Source: Arenibacter latericius DSM 15913 (GTDB lineage: Bacteria; Bacteroidota; Bacteroidia; Flavobacteriales; Flavobacteriaceae). Taken from it: a stretch of DNA of 46,037 nt. Made by a program: the position numbers and the translations under genes. Below, one piece after another: positions 9,009-16,359 of this stretch (the stretch's first letter is position 1; each line of letters opens with the position of its first letter). The notes beneath the pieces are model-generated. The model did not search any database and was not told the origin of the DNA. It saw only the letters and a program-made list of their open reading frames with translations. The stretch lies in contig NZ_AUKX01000041.1 in assembly GCF_000424985.1 (NCBI RefSeq), positions 1-46,037 on the forward strand, given 5' to 3'.

Positions 9009-10206
9009 GAATACGGGTTATAATTTCGTTTAAAATATCTTGAGCGACCTCTGCCTTGGTCTTTAGTTTAAACGATTTAATATTTAATTTCTTATCAATA
9101 TAAGAGATTTTATTGGTTTGTTTGCCAAACCCGGCCCCTGTATCATTTAAAGAGTTAAGAACAATAGCATCTAAATTCTTACGTTTTAGTTTTCCTATGG
9201 CATTTTCCTCCTCATTTTCGGTCTCTAAGGCAAACCCCACCAAGAACTGACCTTTTTTCTGTTGTCCCAAAGAAAATAGAATATCCTTATTTTTAACCAA
9301 GGATATATTAAACTCTTGATCGCTCTTTTTAATTTTTTGATTTGCTACCGATTTGGGCTTATAATCCGATACTGCTGCAGCACAAATAGCAATATCCATA
9401 TCCTGATATAAGGCATGCGCTTCCTTATACATCTCATCTGCAGAAGTGATTTTGATAAGGGTTATCTGTGAATGCTGTATGGTTAAATGTGAAGGGCCAG
9501 AAATTAGAAACACTTCGGCCCCCAAATTTGCCGCATTCTTAGCCAGTTCGTATCCCATTAACCCTGAAGAGTGATTCCCTATAAACCTAACGGGATCAAT
9601 AGCTTCATAAGTAGGACCAGCAGTTATTAATACCTTCTTTCCTTTTAATGGCAATCCTTTTGTAAGGTCCTTAATTATAAAATCTACAATCTCCTCTGGT
9701 TCTGCCATCCGGCCTTCGCCTACCAATCCACTTGCCAATTCTCCTGTATTAGCAGGAATCATAATATTCCCAAAAGAGGTCAGCTTATCGAATGTTACAG
9801 AAGTAGAAGGGTGTATATACATATCCAAGTCCATTGCAGGAGCAAAGTAAACAGGACATTTGGCAGATAAATAGGTTGCCATCAATAAATTATCGCAATT
9901 CCCATGAGCCATTTTAGACATGGTATTTGCAGTAGCTGGAGCAATAATCATTAGATCTGCCCACAGTCCCAATTCTACATGATTATTCCATGAAACACTA
10001 CCATCTTCCTCATTTATAAAAGTGGTGTGCACTGGGTTTTTAGATAATGTAGCAAGGGTTAAGGGAGTAACAAAAGAGCTGGCGCTATGCGTTAAAATCA
10101 CTTTAACGTTAGCGCCAGCTTTAATAAGTAAGCGTACCAAAAAGGTGGTTTTATAAGCAGCTATACCTCCGGTAACTCCTAAAAGTATATTTTTACCGCT
10201 TAACAT
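9001..10206 (-). CDS. coaBC: Bifunctional phosphopantothenoylcysteine decarboxylase / phosphopantothenate-cysteine ligase
   Basis: Makes 4'-phosphopantetheine from phosphopantothenate: the C-terminal CoaB domain ligates cysteine and the N-terminal flavin-dependent CoaC domain decarboxylates the product. The 401 residues have normal length. CoaC (about 1-180) begins with the flavoprotein motif GVTGGIAAYK and includes APATANTMSKMAHGNCDNLL, the flavin and substrate region. CoaB (about 185-400) begins at KKVLITAGPTYE and includes DPVRFIGNHSSG and the AAVSDYKP and IKK motifs. It lies between rpoZ (3 bases) and porD (8-base overlap) in a tight operon. A coenzyme A enzyme beside envelope genes is the usual Bacteroidota order. 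Confidence 0.96.
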   Translation of the reverse strand: MLSGKNILLGVTGGIAAYKTTFLVRLLIKAGANVKVILTHSASSFVTPLTLATLSKNPVHTTFINEEDGSVSWNNHVELGLWADLMIIAPATANTMSKMAHGNCDNLLMATYLSAKCPVYFAPAMDLDMYIHPSTSVTFDKLTSFGNIMIPANTGELASGLVGEGRMAEPEEIVDFIIKDLTKGLPLKGKKVLITAGPTYEAIDPVRFIGNHSSGLMGYELAKNAANLGAEVFLISGPSHLTIQHSQITLIKITSADEMYKEAHALYQDMDIAICAAAVSDYKPKSVANQKIKKSDQEFNISLVKNKDILFSLGQQKKGQFLVGFALETENEEENAIGKLKRKNLDAIVLNSLNDTGAGFGKQTNKISYIDKKLNIKSFKLKTKAEVAQDILNEIITRIHA

Positions 10207-10209
10207 CCT

Positions 10210-10542
10210 TTACGCATCTTTCTCTGTATTCCTATAATAAATTTTATCGTCTAACCACTCTCTTACTGCAATAGCATGAGGCTTAGGCAACCTTTCGTAG
10301 AACTTAGATACTTCTATCTGCTCTTTGTTCTCAAAAACCTCTTCTAGGCTATCGCTATAGGTAGCAAACTCTTCCAATTTCTCCAAAAGCTCCTTTTTAA
10401 TTTCAGAATTAATCTGAACAGCTCTTTTAGCAGCAATTGAAATTGCCTCATAAATGTTTTCGGTCGGCGCATCAAATTCATTCCTATTGATGGTTACCGT
10501 AGATACCGGAGCTTTAGAGCTTTTTAAATCGTTTGTGTTCAT
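10210..10542 (-). CDS. rpoZ: RNA polymerase omega subunit (flavobacterial form)
   Basis: A 110-residue protein with the core helices of the omega/RPB6 family: the NIYEAISIAAKRAVQIN segment at about 29-45 corresponds to the region that clamps the C-terminus of the beta' subunit. It helps assemble and stabilise RNA polymerase. The extended tail (KPHAIAVREWLDDKIYYRN) is typical of Flavobacteriia and absent from the short proteobacterial form. It lies 13 bases downstream of bamD and 3 bases upstream of coaBC, in the same operon. Confidence 0.88.
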   Translation of the reverse strand: MNTNDLKSSKAPVSTVTINRNEFDAPTENIYEAISIAAKRAVQINSEIKKELLEKLEEFATYSDSLEEVFENKEQIEVSKFYERLPKPHAIAVREWLDDKIYYRNTEKDA

Positions 10543-10555
10543 AACAGGTGATATT

Positions 10556-11365
10556 TTATTTGGAATAATTTTGTAATTCTTTTTCTATTTTTCCCACGGT
10601 CTTTTCAGCATCTTCTAAATACTTAGACTCAGGAAATTGTTTTTTCAATGCATTATAGTACGACTTAGCATTATTTAGTCGCTCCTTTTTAAGATACTCA
10701 AAACTATTGAATGCCAATCTAGTTGCCGCATCAAATTTATAATAAAGAGCATCCTCGTGATAAACGGAACCTGGATTATCTACAATGAAATTATCAAAAG
10801 CGGTTACCGCTGGCGTTAAAAAGGTATAGTCAAACTCCCCAATAGTATTAAACTGCTTAGCTATTTCAAACTCTTTACGCTCCTTCTTAGTGGTGAGTTC
10901 CTTTGCCATAATATTGGCTTCTCCCATAAATTCGGAATCTGGATAAGCATTAATAAAATTCTGTAGTTTTATTAATGCCTTATCGGTATCGGTTTGATCC
11001 AAAGAGTATTTTGGAGATAATTTGTAATAACTTTTTGCTCCTAAGAAACCTGCTTCTGCAGCTTTATCACTTTTTGGATAGGATTTTAAGAATCGCTCAA
11101 ACTGATATCCAGCCATATTATAGTCCCTGATCTGAAAATAAGAATCAGCCAAGAAAAACATAACCCGCTCACCTTGTGGTCTTCCTATATACTTTGGAGC
11201 AATCTGCTCCAATAAACGGTTTGCCCTTTTAAAGTCGCCCTCTTCATAAAATTTCTCGGCCATATCATACTTCGCCTTAACATCTTCATTTTTAAGTACT
11301 TTTTGGTACTCACTACAAGAAGTAAGGATAACTGCCAATAACAAAAAGGGGAATAGTCGTTTCAT
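10556..11365 (-). CDS. bamD: Outer-membrane assembly lipoprotein BamD
   Basis: A TPR-repeat lipoprotein of the BAM complex, which inserts beta-barrel proteins into the outer membrane. From the ATG at 11365 it has 269 residues, with a lipoprotein signal peptide ending in the lipobox LTSC (acylated Cys17). Repeated TPR helices follow, with the family's KYDMAEKFYEEGDFKRA and SYPKSDKAAEAGFLGA segments. An in-frame ATG at 11377 would add MFLK. I prefer 11365 because a -7 promoter element at 11382-11389 puts the transcript start at about 11376-11377 and the signal peptide fits better. It heads the bamD-rpoZ-coaBC-porD operon. Confidence 0.92.
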   Translation of the reverse strand: MKRLFPFLLLAVILTSCSEYQKVLKNEDVKAKYDMAEKFYEEGDFKRANRLLEQIAPKYIGRPQGERVMFFLADSYFQIRDYNMAGYQFERFLKSYPKSDKAAEAGFLGAKSYYKLSPKYSLDQTDTDKALIKLQNFINAYPDSEFMGEANIMAKELTTKKERKEFEIAKQFNTIGEFDYTFLTPAVTAFDNFIVDNPGSVYHEDALYYKFDAATRLAFNSFEYLKKERLNNAKSYYNALKKQFPESKYLEDAEKTVGKIEKELQNYSK

Positions 11366-11381
11366 TTTTAAAAACATTCTG

Positions 11382-11389
11382 CAAAATTA
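11382..11389 (-). promoter_or_regulatory. -7 promoter element of the bamD operon
   Basis: The leftward strand reads TAATTTTG, matching TAnnTTTG, ending 17 bases before the preferred bamD ATG. The transcript would have a very short leader. No clear -33 TTG is present. The rest of the gap (11390-11712) is AT-rich with no gene, RNA or clear repeat that I can support. Confidence 0.55.
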
Positions 11390-11712
11390 AGGTTTTTGAT
11401 CGGATATAAAAAACATTATTATCAGGCTAAAATAACTTCCTTCCCTTCTAGTAGCAAATTTTTTGTGCAACTTTTAACTATGTAGAAGTATCTCCCCTTT
11501 AAAATTCAACAATTAGAAGGATATTGCCCCTAATGCGCGACTTTAAAATATACCGATACCTAAAAGAAAAAACCACCAAAATCATTTTTAATAGAAAGAA
11601 GATTTTAGATACTAAGCATAACGTAAATCGTTAGTCAGAATTTTTATTGATTACCCCACAATAAGCCGTATCAAACAATAGATAACCTTCCTTACACTAA
11701 GCATTACAAAAA

Positions 11713-11763
11713 GTAATCCGGTGCCGCATTTAGACTGTTAAGTCCAACACAGACACCGGATCG
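11713..11763 (-). terminator. Probable dapA terminator hairpin
   Basis: ATCCGGTG at 11716-11723 pairs with CACCGGAT at 11754-11761. The loop contains a second small stem (GACT/AGTC). On the leftward strand the outer stem is followed by TACTTTTTG. It lies just past the dapA stop codon. The T-run is short, so efficiency is uncertain. Confidence 0.55.
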
Positions 11764-11785
11764 TAATTTTTTACTTTTCTAAAAG

Positions 11786-12676
11786 CTAAGCAACAATCTT
11801 AAGGAGCTTGCTTACGAAGCGATTGATATTTTTTTTTAGACTTGTTGTAGCTTCCACTAAAGGAAGTCTCACTAAAGCGGTACCCATCCCCATGTGTTCT
11901 AGCAAAGCCTTGATCCCAGCGGGGTTTCCTTCTCTAAAAATCAAGTCCATCCCCTCCATTAGATTATAATGTAACTCAAAAGCCTCCTTAACTCTATGTT
12001 CCAATCCAAACCTAATCATTCTAGAAAACTCCGTAGGCAACCCTTGGCCCAATACAGAGATTACACCATCTCCGCCTGCAAGTACAGTTGGTAGCGCAGT
12101 AAAATCATCGCCAGAGATTACCATAAATCCATGTGGTTTATCTTTTATTAAGCTCATCACTTGCACCATATCCCCACTTGCCTCTTTAATACCTATTATA
12201 TTATTAAAGTCGTTTGCAAGTCTTAACACTGTTTCTGGTAACATATTACTTCCAGTTCTTCCAGGTACATTATAAAGCAAAATTGGTTTTGGAGAAGCCA
12301 ATGAAATCGCTTTAAAATGTTGATAAATCCCTTCTTGGGTAGGTCTGCTGTAATATGGTGACACAGACAAGATTGCTACAAAATCCTTAAGATCTACCTC
12401 TTGTAGTTCTTCTACAACTGCGGCAGTATTATTACCTCCAATTCCAAGAACTAAGGGTAATCTCCCTGCATTAGCCGAAACTACGGTATTGATTACCAAT
12501 TGCTTTTCCTTTTTGGAAAGCACTGCAGATTCTCCAGTAGTTCCCAAAACCACTAGATAATCTACTCCTCCATCTATACAATAATTCACCACTTTAGTAA
12601 GTGCCTCTGTATCTATTGTAAAATCTTCATTAAAAGGAGTAATCAAAGCAACACCCGTACCCATTAATTGTTCCAT
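11786..12676 (-). CDS. dapA: 4-hydroxy-tetrahydrodipicolinate synthase
   Basis: Condenses pyruvate with aspartate semialdehyde, the first committed step of the lysine and diaminopimelate branch. At 296 residues it is a standard TIM-barrel DapA. The Schiff-base lysine is K164 in GIKEASG; Y135 and R140 lie in LLYNVPGR, and the GTTGES phosphate/pyruvate-binding loop with T46-T47 is intact. It is separated by 2 bases from the upstream DUF6913 gene, so the two are co-transcribed. The product feeds peptidoglycan precursor synthesis, as does dapF at 33044-33832. The start at 12676 gives [15 protein letters not shown], with a possible internal start at residue 5. Confidence 0.96.
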   Translation of the reverse strand: MEQLMGTGVALITPFNEDFTIDTEALTKVVNYCIDGGVDYLVVLGTTGESAVLSKKEKQLVINTVVSANAGRLPLVLGIGGNNTAAVVEELQEVDLKDFVAILSVSPYYSRPTQEGIYQHFKAISLASPKPILLYNVPGRTGSNMLPETVLRLANDFNNIIGIKEASGDMVQVMSLIKDKPHGFMVISGDDFTALPTVLAGGDGVISVLGQGLPTEFSRMIRFGLEHRVKEAFELHYNLMEGMDLIFREGNPAGIKALLEHMGMGTALVRLPLVEATTSLKKNINRFVSKLLKIVA

Positions 12677-12678
12677 TA

Positions 12679-13212
12679 CTAAATCTCATTTAAAACCCGT
12701 AAATATTTTTTCAATTCCATTTTAAAGGTTTGAAAATCATCTATAGGTATATTTAAAATTAAATCATTAAAATTTTTATCCACTCCTCCAAAGCCTACCT
12801 TTAATCTAGCTTTGGCCTTTATGCTCATTAATTGCAACAATAATTTATCCTCGTTATAATAATTAACCAACACATCATATTCATTCTCCAAAAATTCTAA
12901 GGCGTAACTATTTTCAATTTTAGCATCCCACCCCAGATCTTTATCAGAAAACACTGGTGTACTATAGGGCGAATTTTTATCATAAAATTCTTTGTAACCT
13001 ATAACCTTTATTGCATTAGGTCGTAATGAAAATTCCTCTATAACCGTATAAAAAGAATCAGCATTATTAAACTTATCTAAATCCACAATAAATCCTATAG
13101 AACTTACTCCAACTCCCTTATTTGGGACGTTTGACGGTGCGGCTAATTCCTGTCGCAAATACTTGCGTGCGGCTCTAACCTTTAATTTATTCTTTATCTT
13201 TTTTAAAAACAT
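12679..13212 (-). CDS. DUF6913-type flavobacterial protein, function unknown
   Basis: A 177-residue cytoplasmic protein, which I match from memory to the flavobacterial family DUF6913. A basic N-terminal helix ([20 protein letters not shown]) is followed by an alpha/beta region with [12 protein letters not shown], the [14 protein letters not shown] segment and a [14 protein letters not shown] stretch. No catalytic motif is recognisable. In this group it consistently accompanies dapA, 2 bases apart here, but a link to lysine synthesis is unproven. It is the first gene of the leftward unit and its ATG is 4 bases from a 24-base palindromic operator-like sequence. Confidence 0.72.
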   Translation of the reverse strand: MFLKKIKNKLKVRAARKYLRQELAAPSNVPNKGVGVSSIGFIVDLDKFNNADSFYTVIEEFSLRPNAIKVIGYKEFYDKNSPYSTPVFSDKDLGWDAKIENSYALEFLENEYDVLVNYYNEDKLLLQLMSIKAKARLKVGFGGVDKNFNDLILNIPIDDFQTFKMELKKYLRVLNEI

Positions 13213-13216
13213 GTAT

Positions 13217-13240
13217 TTTTACATTATCTAGAATGTAAAA
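13217..13240. promoter_or_regulatory. Operator-like palindrome between divergent genes
   Basis: TTTTACATT at 13217-13225 and AATGTAAAA at 13232-13240 are perfect 9-bp arms around the spacer ATCTAG. The site lies in the 71-base divergent gap between the DUF6913-dapA unit and the split nucleotidase pair. It overlaps a near-consensus leftward -7 element (TACTTTTA). The layout suggests a dimeric repressor or activator site; the binding protein is unknown. Confidence 0.55.
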
Positions 13241-13283
13241 GTAAATATATCATTGCTAATTAAGTTACGAAGGTAAGAACTAT

Positions 13284-14048
13284 ATGATTTTAAAAAATAA
13301 ACATTTTGTTATATTTATAACAATGTGTACTATATACGCCTGTACACAACCACAGCCAAAACTAAAATCTATTGACGGAAAACAGCTAGAAGTCAATCAA
13401 AGTGTAAAAGCTAAGGATAGTATAGAAACGCTTGTAGCACCGTACCGTACTAGAATAAATGAAATACTAGATAGCGTACTTGCCTATACGCCAAAGGCTA
13501 TTACTAAAACTGAGGGCAAATACAATACTTCTGCAGGGAATTTAATGGCAGACATTGTATTGAAAGAGGTAAATCCAATTTTCAAAGCTAGAACAGGTAA
13601 TGACATTGATTTTGTTCTTCTTAATTTTGGAGGAATACGCTCTATAATTTCTAAAGGGAATATTACTACAAGAAATGCATTTGAGGTGATGCCTTTTGAA
13701 AATTCAGTTTTTATTGCAGAGTTAGATGGAAAGTCTATAAAAGAATTGCTCTCCTACCTATTAAAATCTAGTGTACCACACCCTATAGCGGGAATTCAAA
13801 TTGTAGTGGACAAAAATAAAGACTTAAAGGAGGTAAATATAAAAGGAGAACCATTCGATGAAAATAAAACCTATTTTGTGGCCACCTCTGACTATTTGAT
13901 TACTGGAGGTGACAGGATGAATTTCTTTAAAAATCATCTTTCCCTGATGGATACCGACTACCTTATTAGGAACACCATGATAGATTATTTTAAGAAAGTA
14001 GATACCATACACGCCACAATTGATGACCGTTTTATACAAATAGATTAG
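13284..14048 (+). CDS. 5'-nucleotidase C-terminal-domain lipoprotein
   Basis: A 254-residue protein consisting only of the substrate-binding C-terminal domain of UshA-type 5'-nucleotidases. It begins with a lipoprotein signal peptide whose lipobox is IYAC (Cys20). The family segments are GKYNTSAGNLMADIVLKE, DIDFVLLNFGGIR, NAFEVMPFENSVF and the TSDYLITGGDRMNFF loop that stacks the nucleoside. The metal-binding catalytic domain is missing and is encoded by the next gene, 2 bases downstream. The two products presumably work together on the periplasmic face, removing phosphate from nucleotides. Order is reversed compared with the usual fused protein. A conserved organisation in Flavobacteriia, so not a fresh break. 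Confidence 0.9.
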   Translation: MILKNKHFVIFITMCTIYACTQPQPKLKSIDGKQLEVNQSVKAKDSIETLVAPYRTRINEILDSVLAYTPKAITKTEGKYNTSAGNLMADIVLKEVNPIFKARTGNDIDFVLLNFGGIRSIISKGNITTRNAFEVMPFENSVFIAELDGKSIKELLSYLLKSSVPHPIAGIQIVVDKNKDLKEVNIKGEPFDENKTYFVATSDYLITGGDRMNFFKNHLSLMDTDYLIRNTMIDYFKKVDTIHATIDDRFIQID

Positions 14049-14050
14049 GA

Positions 14051-14962
14051 ATGGACCGTAGAAAATTTATTTCCAAAACCGCAGCTACCTCCGCATTCAT
14101 TGGAATGGGTGGATTATCATTAAGCTCTTGTCAACAAGACGCAAAGAAACATATCACCATACTGCATACTAATGACGTTCACAGTCATATTGACCCCTTC
14201 CCTACCACTCACTCTAGCTTCCCTAACTTAGGAGGAGTTGCTAGAAGAGCAACTTTAGTAGAGCAAATACGCAAAGAAAATCCGAATACCTTACTATTTG
14301 ATGCAGGGGATATTTTTCAAGGAACTCCTTATTTCAATTTTTACGGTGGTGAATTAGAGTTTAAACTAATGAGCATGTTGCAGTATGATGCCGCAACCAT
14401 AGGAAATCACGATTTTGATAACGGTTTGAGTGGTTTAGCCGCTCAACTACCCTACGCAAAATTCGAATTCTTATCTGCCAATTATGATTTTTCAAAAACT
14501 ATTTTAGACGGACATGTTAAACCGTATAAGATTTTTGTTCGCGATGGAATAAAAATTGGCGTTTTTGGACTAGGAATCGCTTTAGAAGGATTAGTTTCTA
14601 AAAAGCTCTACAAGGAAACTATATATTTGGATCCTGTTGAAATGGCTCAGGAAATGAGCAACACCTTAAAGAATGAGGAGCAATGCGATCTTATTATATG
14701 CCTTTCACATTTAGGCTACCAATACACCAATTCACAAAGGGTGGACGATATGAAAATTGCTGCAGCCACTGAGAATATTGACCTTATCATTGGTGGGCAT
14801 ACCCATACTTTTTTAGATAAGCCAACAGTAACCACTAATAGAAAAGATCTTCCAGTTCTAATTAATCAGGTAGGCTGCTTTGGTATTAATGTAGGCCGAT
14901 TAGATTTTTATTTTGAAAACGGAAAACCAACAAAATCAGAAGGGGTCTCTATCTCTGTTTAG
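14051..14962 (+). CDS. 5'-nucleotidase catalytic (metallophosphatase) domain, Tat-type signal
   Basis: A 303-residue calcineurin-like metallophosphatase domain of the UshA family. Metal ligands are visible in HTNDVHSHI (D42, H44), FDAGDIFQG, GNHDFDNG, the LSHLG histidine and GGHTHTF. The N-terminus MDRRKFISK followed by a hydrophobic stretch looks like a twin-arginine signal. SLSSC gives a possible lipobox at Cys27, so the folded metalloenzyme may be exported by Tat and lipidated. It lacks the substrate-binding C-terminal domain, which is the gene just upstream. The two presumably form one bipartite nucleotidase for scavenging phosphate or nucleosides. Confidence 0.92.
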   Translation: MDRRKFISKTAATSAFIGMGGLSLSSCQQDAKKHITILHTNDVHSHIDPFPTTHSSFPNLGGVARRATLVEQIRKENPNTLLFDAGDIFQGTPYFNFYGGELEFKLMSMLQYDAATIGNHDFDNGLSGLAAQLPYAKFEFLSANYDFSKTILDGHVKPYKIFVRDGIKIGVFGLGIALEGLVSKKLYKETIYLDPVEMAQEMSNTLKNEEQCDLIICLSHLGYQYTNSQRVDDMKIAAATENIDLIIGGHTHTFLDKPTVTTNRKDLPVLINQVGCFGINVGRLDFYFENGKPTKSEGVSISV

Positions 14963-15008
14963 GTCAGCAAAATTGCAATTTAGTCTTGTGCAAAGTAATA
15001 ACGCAAAA

Positions 15009-15071
15009 GGTGAAGTATGATTATAAAGGCACCTATTCTGATAACCTAATAGCATAAGGCAGGACTTCACC
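15009..15071 (+). promoter_or_regulatory. Candidate structured leader of fdhD
   Basis: GGTGAAGT at 15009-15016 pairs perfectly with ACTTCACC at 15064-15071, closing a 47-base interior that itself contains CTATT/AATAG (15033-15037 with 15048-15052). The structure ends 13 bases before the fdhD ATG, where a folding switch could control initiation. It does not match a riboswitch class that I recognise, including the molybdenum cofactor motif. Confidence 0.4.
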
Positions 15072-15084
15072 AAAAAGCATTACA

Positions 15085-15918
15085 ATGAAAGAAGACAGCG
15101 AAAAATCGACCACTTCAAAGAGTATTATCAAAATTAATTTTGATGATACCGAAGAGGTTATGGATACCATTGCAGTGGAAGAGCCATTAGAAATAAGCAT
15201 CAGTGTAATCAATGCCGATCCACCTATTATCAATAAAAACATATCCATTACCATGCGCACCCCAGGTAATGATGCCGATCTAGCAATAGGTTTTTTATTT
15301 ACAGAAGGAATATTAGCATCTACAAAGCAAATAGACAACATTTCTTTAACCGAAAATAACGTTCACATTTACCTCAGCAATTCTGAGAACATTGACCTTA
15401 GTAAATTAGATCGGCACTTTTACACCAGTAGCAGTTGCGGTGTATGTGGCAAGGCTAGTTTAGAAGCAATAAAGACAATTTCTCTCCTACCCCAGTCAGA
15501 AGCCAATTTTCAGGTAGATAAGGATCTTCTAAAATCGTTCCCTGACATTTTAAATCAACAGCAAACCATTTTTAATACTACTGGTGGAATCCATGCAGCC
15601 GCCTTATTTGACCTTTCAGGAAATTTGCTGGAGCTAAGAGAAGACGTAGGGAGGCATAACGCCTTAGATAAACTTATTGGAAACTGTTTTCAAAACAATC
15701 ATTTTCCCTTAGATAATCATATTTTATTTCTAAGCGGACGTGCCAGTTTCGAACTGATTCAAAAGGCAGTAATGGCCGGTATTCATTTTGTCACCGCTGT
15801 AGGAGCGCCATCTAGTCTTGCCGTGGAGATGGCTATAGAACACGATGTAACCCTTGTTGGCTTCCTAAGTCATAGCCGATACAATATTTACAATGATGCC
15901 AAACGTATAAAAATTTAA
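15085..15918 (+). CDS. fdhD: Formate dehydrogenase accessory sulfurtransferase FdhD
   Basis: Transfers sulfur from a cysteine desulfurase to the molybdenum cofactor, producing the sulfurated Mo site that formate-dehydrogenase-type enzymes need. At 277 residues it has family length. The catalytic CxxC pair is C118-C121 in SSSCGVCGK, and the characteristic EDVGRHNALDKLIG segment and the AVGAPSSLAVEMA stretch follow. It lies 67 bases before a small unknown gene and the molybdopterin oxidoreductase, the obvious client. The ATG at 15085 is preceded by a candidate leader hairpin rather than a ribosome-binding site; an acidic extension of about 20 residues precedes the conserved part. Confidence 0.94.
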   Translation: MKEDSEKSTTSKSIIKINFDDTEEVMDTIAVEEPLEISISVINADPPIINKNISITMRTPGNDADLAIGFLFTEGILASTKQIDNISLTENNVHIYLSNSENIDLSKLDRHFYTSSSCGVCGKASLEAIKTISLLPQSEANFQVDKDLLKSFPDILNQQQTIFNTTGGIHAAALFDLSGNLLELREDVGRHNALDKLIGNCFQNNHFPLDNHILFLSGRASFELIQKAVMAGIHFVTAVGAPSSLAVEMAIEHDVTLVGFLSHSRYNIYNDAKRIKI

Positions 15919-15985
15919 GACGTTACATTTTGGAACCAACTTTCTAAAGAGGTAACTTTATGTATTAAGCATAAACCATATTTAA

Positions 15986-16354
15986 ATGAAAATTAGAATC
16001 CGAGGTAATTCCATTCGCTACAGATTAACCAAATCAGAAGTGAGTCAACTTCAGAAATTGGGCTATATTGAAGAAAAAACCTCTTTCAATAGCACCCAGT
16101 TTAGGTATGCCGTAAAAGCCAAGGATAATATCGATTCCCTAGAAGCATCCTTCAAAGAAAATACCATCACCCTAAATTTCCCAAAAAAGGAATCTGAAAA
16201 ATGGGCAGATTCCGAACGGGTAGGCTACGAATCCTATATGGTTTTAGAAGATGGACAGACTTTACGATTACTGTTAGAAAAGGACTTTGTCTGTTTAGAT
16301 GAACGCACGGAAGATGAATCTGACAATTACCCAAACCCAGCAGCAATGAAATAA
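15986..16354 (+). CDS. Small uncharacterised protein between fdhD and the molybdo-enzyme gene (DUF7009-like)
   Basis: A 122-residue soluble protein with no signal peptide or membrane helix. It starts MKIRIRGNSIRYRLTKSEV, contains a mixed beta region with GYESYMVLEDGQTLRLLLEKDF, and ends in an acidic tail with DESDNYPNPAAMK. I recall similar small proteins (DUF7009) beside FdhF/YdeP-type genes, but its function is unknown. It stops 5 bases before the oxidoreductase ATG, so the two must be co-translated. A role as a chaperone or assembly factor for that enzyme is an inference from position only. Codon use matches its neighbours. Confidence 0.8.
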   Translation: MKIRIRGNSIRYRLTKSEVSQLQKLGYIEEKTSFNSTQFRYAVKAKDNIDSLEASFKENTITLNFPKKESEKWADSERVGYESYMVLEDGQTLRLLLEKDFVCLDERTEDESDNYPNPAAMK

Positions 16355-16359
16355 TCTTT

